A stretch of 64,000 nt of DNA from Ipomoea triloba (taxonomy: Eukaryota; Streptophyta; Magnoliopsida; Solanales; Convolvulaceae), in NCBI RefSeq assembly GCF_003576645.1, contig NC_044922.1:5017310-5081309 (forward strand), given 5' to 3'. The notes under the pieces are model-generated. The model saw only the letters and a program-made list of their open reading frames with translations. It was not told the DNA's origin and did not search any database. The stretch's first letter is position 1. The number at the start of each line of letters is the position of its first letter. This document shows, in pieces, positions 22,420 through 32,658 of the stretch. The translations under genes and the position numbers were made by a program.

Positions 22420-25400
22420 GTGACCTGAAGCTTGTCTCAAAGAAAAGAAAATCTAGGACTGGGCAAAGCCTTTGCAAATATGTTAGCGAGTTGATCCTTT
22501 GTTCAAATAAAATTCACCTGAATGTCCCCACTAGCAACTCTGTCTCTAACAAAGTGGTAGTCAATATCTACGTGCTTAGTCCTAGCATGAAAGATGGGAT
22601 TCACACACATGTAAGTAGCACCAAGATTGTCACACCATAGTTTAGGAGCAGGAATATAATGCCATCAATGCTGATTTCGCGCAGTAGAGATACGATCCAT
22701 ATGACCTCAGCACAAACGTCTGCTAAGGCCTTATATTCTGCCTCTGTGGAAGACCTCGCAACTGTTTTCTGTTTCTTACACACCCAGGAGACAAGGTTGG
22801 TGCCAAGAAACACAGCATACCCACTAGTAGATTTACGATCTTTAGGACAACCAGCCCAATCAGAATCAGAGAAGGCATGAAGTTCCCTAGAGCTTGACTG
22901 AGTGATACGTAAACCGAAAGAAAGAGTCCCCTTCACATACCTGAGCACACGTTTGAGTTGCTCCCAATTGGACTCCGTTGGAGCATGCATGTGTTGACAC
23001 AGTTGATTGACTGCAAAGGATAGATCTGGCTTGGTAATCGTGAGATATTGAAGAGCACCAGCCAGACATCTGTATTTCGTTGGATCATCATATGAATCGG
23101 CACTGAGAGATGGAGTCTTCGAGGCAGAAATGGGAGTTGCTAGTGGCTTACAATCAGTCATACCAGCTCGTTTCAAAATGTCAGTCATGTACCGCTGCTG
23201 AGAAAGAATAACACCATTGCTAGATTTAATGAGCTCAATTCCAAGGAAGAATCTAGGTTCCCCAAGATCCTTAATTCTGAAAGCAGCAGACAATTTGGAG
23301 AGCAAACCAGACAGCAGTGGCTGATCATTCCCCATCACCAGTATATCATCAACATACACTAGCAGGTACACACACGCAGACCCACGAGAATAATAGAATA
23401 ATGACACATCAGTTTTTGAAGCTTCAAAACCAACAGAAAGCAGAAACGTATGTAAACGGTTAAACCAAGCCCTAGGAGCTTGCTTTAAACCATATAAGGA
23501 GCGTTTCAGCAAACATACATGATCAGGAAGTTGCACATCAACATACCCAGGTGGTTGACACATATAAACAGTTTCAGCCAAAGCACCATTCAGAAAAGCA
23601 TTGTGTACATCAAGTTGCCTAACCACCCAGCCTGAGGAAATAGCTAAACTCAAAACCAACCTTATCGTTGTTGGCTTGACAACTGGACTGAATGTGTCAA
23701 AAAAGTCCTGTCCAGGAACCTGATTGAAACCTTTTGCCACTAGCCGTGCTTTATGCCTTTCTATGGAACCATCAGCCTTTCGTTTAGTAGGAAAAACCCA
23801 CTTACATCCAACTATATTCATACCTGTCTGAGGAGGAACCAGAACCCAAGTTTGATTATGCAAAAGAGCATTGAATTCCTGATCCATTGCCTCATGCCAT
23901 TCAGGAAATTTGACAGCCTGACTGTAGCAAGTGGGCTCAGGAGGACAGACCTGAGCAGACAGAGCCAAGAGCGAAGCCACAAACCTACTCCGAGTAGCCA
24001 TAGCATGAGAGCGAACGGTCGGGCGCGTGGACTTACCACGAGGCCGCCCCCTTTGTCGAGTAGGTGCAGCTTCAACAGCATGCGGAGGATCAGGCTGATC
24101 ATAGTCAGCAGAAGGCAACGGAGACACCTGCATAACAGATTCAGCCCAGGGAGCCTGCACAGGAGGTGGTGACGGCGGAGGAACCTTTCTATCAAAAGGA
24201 AACACAATTTCATCAAAGAGCACATGTCGGCAAACATAAATCTTATTAGTCTTTAGGTCCATGCATCTATACCCCCTAAAGGATTCAGGATAACCTAAGA
24301 ATACACAAGGGGATGACCGGTATGACATTTTGTGACGATTGTAAGGACGCAAGTAAGGATAACAGAGACAGCCAAAGACACGAAGAAAAGAGTATGAGGG
24401 AGAAGATTTATGCAGTAACATGTGAGGGCTGGAGTTTTGTAACACACTAGATGGCATTTTATTTATCAGGTAAACAACAGTTTCAAAGGCAAAATCCCAA
24501 AAACGAGACAGAACAGAGGCACGAGCCATAAGAGTGAGACCAGTTTCAACAACATGCCTATGTTTCCGCTCAACGCGACCATTTTGCTCATGAGTGTAAG
24601 CACATGACTGTCTATGATTAATACCTAATTTGACGAACAGAGAATGCAATTTCTTATATTCAGCACCTAAATCAGATTGAATAGATTTGATTTTTCGATT
24701 AAAAGAGCGCTCAACCAAGACACGAAACTGATCAAAAACAACATATAGGTCAGACTTTTGCTTCATAGGAAAATACCATGTATAACGGGAGTGATCATCA
24801 ACAAAGAGAACAAAATATCGATAACCAGAAGCTGAAAGAACTGGAGCTGGTCCCCAAATATCAGTATATATTAAATCTAAAATATTCGAACTAGCAGACT
24901 CAACACGTGGCAAAGGAAAACGGGCAGACTTGCCCAATTGACACGCAGAACACAAAGCAGAAGTACAATGAACAGTAGCACTAGATCTACTAACAGAACA
25001 AAAGGGAAGAACACGATGTAAAACTCTCTGATGTGGATGACCCAAGCGATCATGCCAAACTGAAGAGGAAGCATGGGAAGAAACAAAGGCTTGAGGACCA
25101 GCTTTCGGAACAGGAAGTGTGTAGAGACCACCCGAGCTATGACCTTGTAGAAGGATTTCCTTGGTGGCTATATCCTTCACAACAAAAAAAGACGGGTGAA
25201 ATTCAAAAAAGACATTATTATATGTGGCAAATCGCTGAACAGATAAAAGAGAAGAGGAGAGACCAGGAACATGTAAAATTTGAGACAACTTAAAAACCCT
25301 AGAAGGAGTAGAAAGAGAAGCATGACCAGTATGACTAATAAGTAAACCTTTACCGTCACCAACACGAACAGTATCGTCACCCGTGTACTCCTCGGAAGTG

Positions 25401-25437
25401 GATAGCGCAGCAATGTCAGGGGTGGCGTGGTTCGTTG
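22420..25437 (-). pseudogene. Copia pol polyprotein (IN-RT-RNase H), broken
   Basis: The long frame 25288-22601 (895 codons from a TTG; open further up to about 25437) holds, numbered from 25288: integrase zinc finger H79/H84/C113/C116; catalytic D143, D206 and E240; the GYP-type linker; RT with LDVHNAFLNG and YVDD; and RNase H with SDSDWAGC and STEAEY. The protease Asp motif (DTG) lies in the gag frame just upstream, separated by a 1-base deletion at about 25438-25440. A frameshift near 22652-22656 moves the last RNase H part to another frame, where two further TGA codons (22505-22503, 22439-22437) stand where relatives have arginine. The protein cannot be made intact. Confidence 0.85.
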
Positions 25438-26514
25438 CCCAGTGTCAGGAATCCAGAGATGCGAATCAGAAGCGAGATTTGGAGTACCTTCTGAATACGT
25501 TAAATTGGCCTGGGGTCGTAGATTGAGATATGAATAGCAAGCAGGTGCAGCGTGACCAATGGTGCCACACAACTGACAACGTGGCTGCCAATTGGAATTC
25601 CGTGAGCCACGCCCACCGCGTGAACTGTTTCCTCTCCCACGCTGCATGCCGCCGCTCCCCGCGCCACCATGCGACACACTGGACACGCCGCTGCCGTGCG
25701 GCTGGGAACCACCACCACGATGCTGCCCGCCTCTCCAGGAGCGCTGCTGTCGACCGCCGCGCTGGGTAGTAAGCGCCGTAAGCTGAGGCGCGGAACCGCC
25801 GTGAACGCCGTCGCCGGTGATAAACTCGTGCGAGCCGAGAAGATCAGCGAGTTCAGGGAGACTTACAGGTTCGCCGCGAATGTTCAGAGAAGCCGTAAGT
25901 GAATGATACTCCGGTCACAAGCCCCGAAACACATACATGTTTTGCTCCTCCAACGAAACGGGCTGACCGGCGAGAGCTAGATCTTGAACCACCACCTGTG
26001 CCTTCGCAATGTAATCAACAATCGACATGTCTCCTTGCTGAATATTGTGGAATTGACCAAGCAAACGCATGGTACGTGCTCGGCTAGACGACGCAAGCGC
26101 ACGTTCAAGAGCTATCCAAAGAGCACACGACGTACCACATCCAATGGCGAGATACATGACTTCCGGCGACAAGGATGAGATCAACATGCTGAGGACTGCT
26201 TGATCATGACGAACCCACGGAGCATACAAAGGATTGGGCTGAGCAGGAGGCGGCGCTGCATCAGCGGATACAAGGGCAGCAGGAGGAAGAAACGGAGTAG
26301 GGCATGGATTCGTACCATCAACGAAGCCCATTAATTCGTGACCACGAAGAAACGGAACAACTTGCGTCCTCCAAAATAAAAAATTCGTAGTAGTCAACTT
26401 AATGCTCACAAAGTGATGAGCAACTGACAAAGGCGTAATAGCCGGAGGAACCACAGACGATAAAGCGGCATCGAAAACGGTCCGTTCAAAAGAATTAACA
26501 GATCCGTCAGCCAT
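25438..26514 (-). pseudogene. Copia gag with one nonsense codon
   Basis: ATG at 26514, 21 bp after the PBS. The first 199 codons form a typical Copia gag (LTTTNFLFWRTQVVPFLRGH, then the LWIALER and IVDYIAK motifs). A TGA at 25917-25915 follows FRGL, where this family usually has Arg; the same frame then continues through an RG-rich segment and a CCHC zinc knuckle (CQLCGTIGHAAPAC) to the protease DTG. One C-to-T change therefore separates capsid from nucleocapsid. Strand and position agree with the PBS and pol. Confidence 0.8.
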
Positions 26515-26534
26515 AAGGAAAGAAACCTAGGCTA

Positions 26535-26544
26535 GCTGATACCA
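26535..26544 (-). other. Primer-binding site of the minus Copia
   Basis: TGGTATCAGC on the minus strand, directly after the 5' LTR. It matches the first bases of the usual initiator-methionine tRNA primer site TGGTATCAGAGC. Confidence 0.75.
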
Positions 26545-26707
26545 GATGAGAACTGAATATTATGTGTATTAGAATGAAAACTGAATATTATGTGTATTAG
26601 AATTCCACAGTACAATGATAGATGACAAGTGATATATATACAGGGAGAGTCTCAGATAGAGTAGGATAGATAGACCTAACATGACTCAGATACATAGAGT
26701 CCTAATA
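26545..26707 (-). repeat. 5' LTR of the minus Copia
   Basis: 163 bp from TATTAGGACTC to GAACAGTTCTCATC-type end. It has a 28-bp internal tandem duplication (ACTGAATATTATGTGTATTAG repeated in part, 26551-26605) that the 3' LTR lacks. A TATATATATC box lies near 26640-26631. The flank carries target duplication ATAGA. Confidence 0.8.
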
Positions 26708-26762
26708 ATAGAGTCAATAGTATTTAAAAAAAAAATTAGTCACTTAGAATTTTTTTCTCAAT

Positions 26763-27030
26763 TTTTTAAAAAAAAAAAAACCCTTTTACACTATTTAGTT
26801 GACTTTGGGGTAAATTAAATTTGACACTTTCTTCAAAAGAAAATAAAATATACATCCACCAACTATAAACTACGTATGTGTTTTCAAAAAAAAAAAAAAA
26901 AAAACTACCTATGTGATTGAGGCGTTTATTTCTTGAATTGCCTTCTTGGGATGATATTTTTAAGTTTTCCTTTATTTCTTTATTTTAACCATTTTAGTGA
27001 ATGGGCATTGTTGTATTATTTTCTCAAAGG

Positions 27031-27062
<32 letters not shown>

Positions 27063-27980
27063 NNNNNNNNNNNNNNNNNNNNNNNNNNNNNNNNNNNNNN
27101 NNNNNNNNNNNNNNNNNNNNNNNNNNNNNNNNNNNNNNNNNNNNNNNNNNNNNNNNNNNNNNNNNNNNNNNNNNNNNNNNNNNNNNNNNNNNNNNNNNNN
27201 NNNNNNNNNNNNNNNNNNNNNNNNNNNNNNNNNNNNNNNNNNNNNNNNNNNNNNNNNNNNNNNNNNNNNNNNNNNNNNNNNNNNNNNNNNNNNNNNNNNN
27301 NNNNNNNNNNNNNNNNNNNNNNNNNNNNNNNNNNNNNNNNNNNNNNNNNNNNNNNNNNNNNNNNNNNNNNNNNNNNNNNNNNNNNNNNNNNNNNNNNNNN
27401 NNNNNNNNNNNNNNNNNNNNNNNNNNNNNNNNNNNNNNNNNNNNNNNNNNNNNNNNNNNNNNNNNNNNNNNNNNNNNNNNNNNNNNNNNNNNNNNNNNNN
27501 NNNNNNNNNNNNNNNNNNNNNNNNNNNNNNNNNNNNNNNNNNNNNNNNNNNNNNNNNNNNNNNNNNNNNNNNNNNNNNNNNNNNNNNNNNNNNNNNNNNN
27601 NNNNNNNNNNNNNNNNNNNNNNNNNNNNNNNNNNNNNNNNNNNNNNNNNNNNNNNNNNNNNNNNNNNNNNNNNNNNNNNNTTTTTAAAAAAAAAAAAACC
27701 CTTTTACACTATTTAGTTGACTTTGGGGTAAATTAAATTTGACACTTTCTTCAAAAGAAAATAAAATATACATCCACCAACTATAAACTACGTATGTGTT
27801 TTCAAAAAAAAAAAAAAAAAAACTACCTATGTGATTGAGGCGTTTATTTCTTGAATTGCCTTCTTGGGATGATATTTTTAAGTTTTCCTTTATTTCTTTA
27901 TTTTAACCATTTTAGTGAATGGGCATTGTTGTATTATTTTCTCAAAGGCCTCTTTTTTTTTTTTTTTTTTTTTTTTCTTT
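26763..27980. other. 618-bp gap flanked by the same sequence twice
   Basis: 26763-27062 is repeated after the gap (27063-27680) as 27681-27976, both ending in a poly-T run. The gap is therefore probably a join of overlapping contigs of misjudged size. The polyX frames across it are not genes. Confidence 0.8.
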
Positions 27981-28134
27981 GGAAAGAATTTTCTCAAAGG
28001 CTTAAACACATTTCTTGTGGATTTCTGCGTTCTTCTTGTAACTCATCTATCTCCTGTTCAACTTTCACCAAATGATGCGTTGAGACGATAAACACACAGC
28101 AATATAAGACTTTGTTAACTATCGTTGATGGTTT

Positions 28135-28570
28135 TATTTTCTACACACTAGTTTCGTTATAGTAATGCTGAAGTATTATTTTAATAACACTTTAAATTCA
28201 ATTCATTTGACTATATACTCCGTACGTTATTGTATGAGCTCTGTTTTTTAGTTTCATTTTTCACACACTAATTTCATTATAGTAATGCTGAAGTATCATT
28301 TTAATTAATTGGACTTCATGTTCAATTGATAGTATACATATTTGTATGAACTCTGTTATCCAGTTTCATATTATAAACATAATAAGTTCATTTTTATAGC
28401 AACGCTAAAGTATCATTTTAATTTCACTACATGTTCATTTGACAATATACATATCTATATGAGCTTGCTATTCAATTTCATTTTATACATGTGATAGGTT
28501 CATTATAGCAAGATTAAAGTATCATTTTAATTCTACCACAAGTTCATTTGACAATATATACATACTTGTA
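28135..28570. repeat. Degenerate minisatellite, about four units of 110-125 bp
   Basis: Units near 28140, 28262, 28390 and 28495 share TTCATTATAGTAATGCTGAAGTATCATTTTAAT and GTTCATTTGACAATATACATA in variant form. Confidence 0.6.
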
Positions 28571-30211
28571 ACTTGATACACCATTGATTCATGATAACGG
28601 CAGTTGTATCTTTTAATTAAAAGAAACAACGACATATTACAGTTTAACAATTTTTCCTTAGTTCCTTTGATTGTTTTCTCTCTCTTTTTTTTATTTTTTT
28701 TATTTTTTTTTATTTTTTTTGGGGTACATCCATAAATACCCAAAAGGAGTTACTAAACCGTATTGTAGGTTTGATTCATAGGCCGAGAATCGGATAACAT
28801 TCCTAACAATAAACATATTCCATTATTTGTTTTGACATTTTATTCCCAAGAATAACATTTTTGAAAATGAGTTATTCTCGAAGAATAGCCATTTCCGGGG
28901 GCTTGGTATTAGCTATTCGTGAGTTCTTGGAAATAACAATTTTATTATAATACCAAAAACACCCTTTACATACACATGCTTAAATTATATTATATAGAAT
29001 TCATGTGAAAATTATGCTCCCATGAAAATTATAATACCAAAAACACCCTTTACTAATCTAATCCATCCATCTAGACAAATCAACGGTTGAGGTAGCAAGA
29101 CTTTCAAGTTTGTAATAATTATAAAATGAACCATAGTCTTGAAAATTTTCAATAATTATAAAATTGAACTAGTATTTTTTTTATTAAAAATCCTCAACCA
29201 TTATATTGATGAACTTTGGTGGATGACTAATATCAGTCATCACTTTTACACGAGAACCATGCTCTCACATGTCTATTCCCTTCTTGAACCAAATAGTAAA
29301 ATATTATTTCTACTATATTCTTTTCTTATCACATTCCTATTAGAATTATATTCCGCTCTTTTACCAAAAGCTAGCATTTCCCTTTTACCGGCAGCCTTTC
29401 ACCAGGCTAACAATTCCCCCCCTCTCAGCACTACTCGTGACCTGGTTCGGATATCTCTTGTTAGGATCAAACGCGAACTTACCACTTATGCTAAAAATTA
29501 TAGCTAGTAGCAAATGCACAATTTTATTTCTTTATAGAACATCATCACTTTTTCGAGACGCTGGGTGCTGGACTTGGCCTTTACCTTTTACCGGCCTTCA
29601 CCCAACAATCCTCTCGCCATCCGGTGCTAGATTTGGCCTTTTACTAGCCTCCGCCAACAATTCCATTTATTTATTTTTCTTTGAGCCAAACATCAAGTTA
29701 GGTTTCTATCTTGTTATTTCAACTTATGTAATCTTTGGATTTTCAAATATGTATTGTTGACTTGTTTAGCTTTTGCAATTTAAATTATTAATGAAAATGA
29801 CTAATTAATTATGTGCGCTAGAGAAATAGGAAATGTTTTGATTCTCAAATCGAACTGAAATCTGAACCAAACCAAATTCGAGTTGAAATCAAACTCTTTT
29901 AGTCCGAACCAAAATCGAGCTAAACTAAAATTTTAAATTAAATGGATTCTCAGCTCCCACAGTAGTATATATGATTTAAATAGGAGTCCGGGAAAATGAT
30001 TTATTAGAAACATTAAATGCAAACAGCGGGAAGACAAAAACTTAAAAGAGATTGCAAATATTAAGGATAATAAAGATTTTATTTGGATTGTCAAGCTGCC
30101 AAATATAATTGAGAACTCTTCCAGGCCACTTCATGCAAGCTGATTATTATTCCTGATTTTATTTTATGGCTTTCACGTAATCCATCACTAGTTGATGTAT
30201 GCACATGAGTT
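28571..30211. other. Spacer, no supported gene
   Basis: Contains poly-A/T tracts (about 28685-28720) and a C-rich segment (29370-29650) with open frames that overlap in several phases but have no protein features, no splice pattern and no promoter. The repeated ACCGGC..TTCACC words there suggest a repeat element of unknown class. Confidence 0.4.
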
Positions 30212-31741
30212 TTAGAGAGAAGAGAAAATGGGAACACCAGGCAAAGATGCTCCAGCATCAACAACATAAATATTTCCAGACACATATTCCGAGGAGTCGT
30301 GGATTAAATAGCGTACAAGTGATGTGAGTGCCGGATCCGTTGTGCCATATGTTCTTAAAGGCACAGTCCTATGAGTAACATTTTTGATCCAATGTTTGTG
30401 GACCAGATTCATGGTTATCTCGGATTTGAAAATTCCAGGTGATATTGAATTCACTCTTATTCCATAAGCTCCCAGTTCAAGTGCCATTGCCTGCCACCAT
30501 TTCAGAACCAGACACATAAACCTTTAATTTTATGCCAAAGCAATTCAAGTAGAGATGAATTGAAAGAAGTAAAACATCATCTGACAAACAAAAAAGCAGG
30601 ATCCTACTATAGATACCATTGAGAATGTATTGACAGCACTCTTTGAACATGAATAAGCAAGAGCCCCCATGAATTGCCCACGATTGAGCCCAGTAAGGGA
30701 GGAGATGTTGATGACAGATCCTCCCAGCCTAGCATTGCGCATGAGCAAGCACACATATTTTGTGACTAACCATGTTCCGGTTAGGTTTGTTCTTATGTTG
30801 TCATTCCATTCCTTCTCTGTCAGATCAAATGGAGTCTGCCTGCTACCTGCGAATCTTGGGTTAGTTCAAACCTCTACACTATCTCTAGTAAATAAAAAGA
30901 GTTAATTCCAAAAATAGTGACTATTGATTTTGTTTCAGATCATCTGGCTGGTTAAATATTTCTTTATAGACCTTAAATTTAAGTGTAAAAATGTAAAACT
31001 TAATTAACAGAATCACTTATCCAAATTTACATATTAATAAGAGTGTTGAAACAAATAATATAATCACCTGAAATTTGAGGTAAATCAGTACGTAGCCTGG
31101 TCCAAATTAACCTATGCATCAAGCTATTCTTCACATTCATACTAATGATGAACCTAGTATATGAAATTTATGAACTCAATTTGTCCATTTAAGATTCTAA
31201 GTAACAAGTTAATTTTTACATCTTTACTCTTAAATTTAACTCTTACAAAATAGATATTTAACAGAAGATGGAACAAAATCAATAGTTAAGAACCACTTAT
31301 AATATAAAATTTGGTAATTAAACGTCAAATAGTTAAAGGAATATTTTAGAATCAACTCTAAATAATAACTATGGTGTTGTGGCTACCTCTAATACCGGCA
31401 TTGTTAACCAAGGCGTCGATACGTCCGAACGCAGCCCAAGCCTTCTGAACGGCCGCTTCGACGGCGGAACCGCCTGCGCTGATATCGAGCGCAATAGCCA
31501 CCGATCGGGTCTGCGGAGCGGTGTTGGAATCACCGGAACCATCGACTCCATTGATCTCGTCGCAGAGAGATTTGAGGCGGTCCACTCGGCGCGCGGCGGC
31601 GATGACTCTGCAGCCGGCTTTGGCCAAGTCGAGGCTGAATTCTCGGCCCAGCCCCGATGAGGCTCCGGTGACCATCACCACCTTGCCGGTGAGGTCCCGC
31701 CATGGCTCCAGGTGGCGCGCCACTTTCACTCGGCTCTCCAT
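30212..31741 (-). CDS. Short-chain dehydrogenase/reductase, downstream tandem copy
   Basis: Three exons: 31741-31387, 30846-30617, 30490-30212; all junctions are GT-AG and in frame; 287 residues. Classical SDR features: TGASSGLG cofactor loop (25-32), NNAG (113-116), INISS (164-168), YSCSK with catalytic Tyr183 and Lys187, and the SPG turn after RVNSI. Arginines after the second beta strand (RR, 51-52) favour NADP(H). It resembles by memory the Arabidopsis At3g55290/At3g55310 group; substrate unknown. I chose the ATG at 31741 because family members start with an [10 protein letters not shown] block and a TATA box lies just upstream, inside the longer frame from 31825. The C-terminus SSL resembles a weak peroxisomal PTS1. 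Intact; paralogue of the gene at 32659-34810. Confidence 0.9.
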
Positions 31742-31770
31742 TTTGGCTTTACTTATGGCGTCTACTGAAG

Positions 31771-31780
31771 CAAATATATA
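31771..31780 (-). promoter_or_regulatory. TATA box of the downstream SDR gene
   Basis: TATATATTTG on the minus strand, 30-39 bp before the ATG. The paralogue has the same box at 34849-34858. About 120 bp of promoter are conserved between the copies (31790-31915 and 34865-34990). Confidence 0.55.
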
Positions 31781-31999
31781 GCACTCAGCACCAGCAGAGA
31801 GGACCCACTCTGGAAATTTAAACACTTGAAATTACAATAACCACCATATATTCCGCCAAATAAACTGACCGGGTTGGAGTACATATGGAGGACAATAATG
31901 TCATTCATTGTTCAACAAAGCCAATTTAAAAAATAAAAAATAAAAAAGCAGTTTACTTTTAAATAGGAAAACGCCTTTTCCCACCTAAAAGCTTGATGT

Positions 32000-32240
32000 A
32001 TTTTTTTTTTTGTTTTTTTGGAAAAAGGAAGGACTAAGCCCGACAAAAGAACAATAAAACGAACTCAATCCCCACGGACACAAGGTACCCCTAGCATTTT
32101 TCTGGATCTGCAACTCAAGCACGCCGAGGGCAGGTCGAAAGCAAAACAAAGTTAGGGCCCGATGATTCTTTACAAGAGTCAGCAGCATAATTTTGTTCCC
32201 TAAAAACATGGTGGCACTTGATGCTCCAGTTCCTCCTCAT
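32000..32240 (-). mobile_element. LINE 3' remnant (RNase H-like tail)
   Basis: In one minus frame, starting near 32237, the translation contains RRNWSIKCHHVFREQNYAAD, the HxxREgN-xAAD pattern of the RNase H end of plant LINEs. Stops follow, then an A-rich region. Only the last part of the element remains. Confidence 0.5.
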
Positions 32241-32266
32241 TGTAACAGAGTCGGTAGTACTCAAAA
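32241..32266 (+). repeat. 3' tail of a family A SINE
   Basis: GTAACAGAGTCGGTAGTACTC followed by AAAAAATAAAAA matches the 3' tail of the SINE at 33912-34090 with two differences. No 5' part is present. Confidence 0.45.
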
Positions 32267-32368
32267 AATAAAAACAAGGCCTATATCTTTAAATGGAAAG
32301 TCTTTACAATAAACATCTTTTGTTTTCGTAATCTCCGGTGCTTTGTTTGACTTGTTTGCTACTCACAG

Positions 32369-32460
32369 GTTTGCAAATTAAAGTCCATTTGGGAGACACT
32401 TGAGAAAAAGTATGGAGTTGATGCCGTTGGCAAACACAATTGCATGACTGGTAATTATGG
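32369..32460 (+). pseudogene. Short Copia gag-like fragment
   Basis: Translates to KLKSIWETLEKKYGVDAVGK, like the aKeiWdsLekkY motif of plant Copia gag (UBN2-type). It has no flanking frame and no LTR. Confidence 0.4.
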
Positions 32461-32658
32461 AGTTATACTGCAATTTTTGTTGTATACTCATTTATTATAT
32501 CTTTAACATTTTTACTTGAACAATAAAATTATTTCCTTGTTTCAATAATTAAAAAAGAAAAAGAAAAACGAAAAAAAAGGCTGTTGTGATTTGTGAACCC
32601 AACAAGATTTACTCCATCACTAGTTGATGTATAGACATGATGATCTGGTGGATTTGTT

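Larger units (their letters stand above)
20321..23496. other. Contig-overlap duplication of 1.6 kb
   Basis: 20321-21911 is repeated as 21913-23496 across a single n at 21912. The only difference I noticed is a 7-bp deletion (ACCAATC). The first copy stops in mid RT frame. Both contain the Helitron 5' end, the LTR piece and the pol 3' part, so the second RT/RNase H copy (21016-21822) is not an independent gene. Confidence 0.85.
9599..26712 (-). mobile_element. Copia retrotransposon (minus), 3' LTR split by a Helitron
   Basis: Target duplication ATAGA is at 9599-9603 and 26708-26712. The 5' LTR is 26707-26545, PBS 26544-26535, gag and pol run leftward, and the PPT is at 22405-22394. The 3' LTR is in two pieces: 20808-20698 (also present as 22393-22283 in the second contig copy) and 9627-9604. 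The Helitron lies between them. LTRs are short (about 135-163 bp), and the protein is of the Copia order AP-IN-RT-RNase H, closest by eye to the Ale/Retrofit group. Gag and pol are both broken, so the element is defective, but the frames are otherwise long, so it is not very old. Confidence 0.85.

Noticed and set aside
23753..24237. 139-codon frames on both strands within pol
   Set aside because: Shadow frames of the integrase-RT linker of the minus-strand Copia pol.
26933..27736. Long frames through the 27063-27680 gap
   Set aside because: They consist of unknown residues from n and poly-T; no real coding sequence.
29462..29493. Pol III promoter (A-box-like TAGCATAAGTGG on the minus strand)
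   Set aside because: The only B-box-like word is about 10 bp away, too close for a pol III promoter.
29139..29760. 122- and 107-codon frames
   Set aside because: Two overlapping frames in a C/T-rich repeat-like stretch, hydrophobic by composition, without a signal for translation or homology I recognise.
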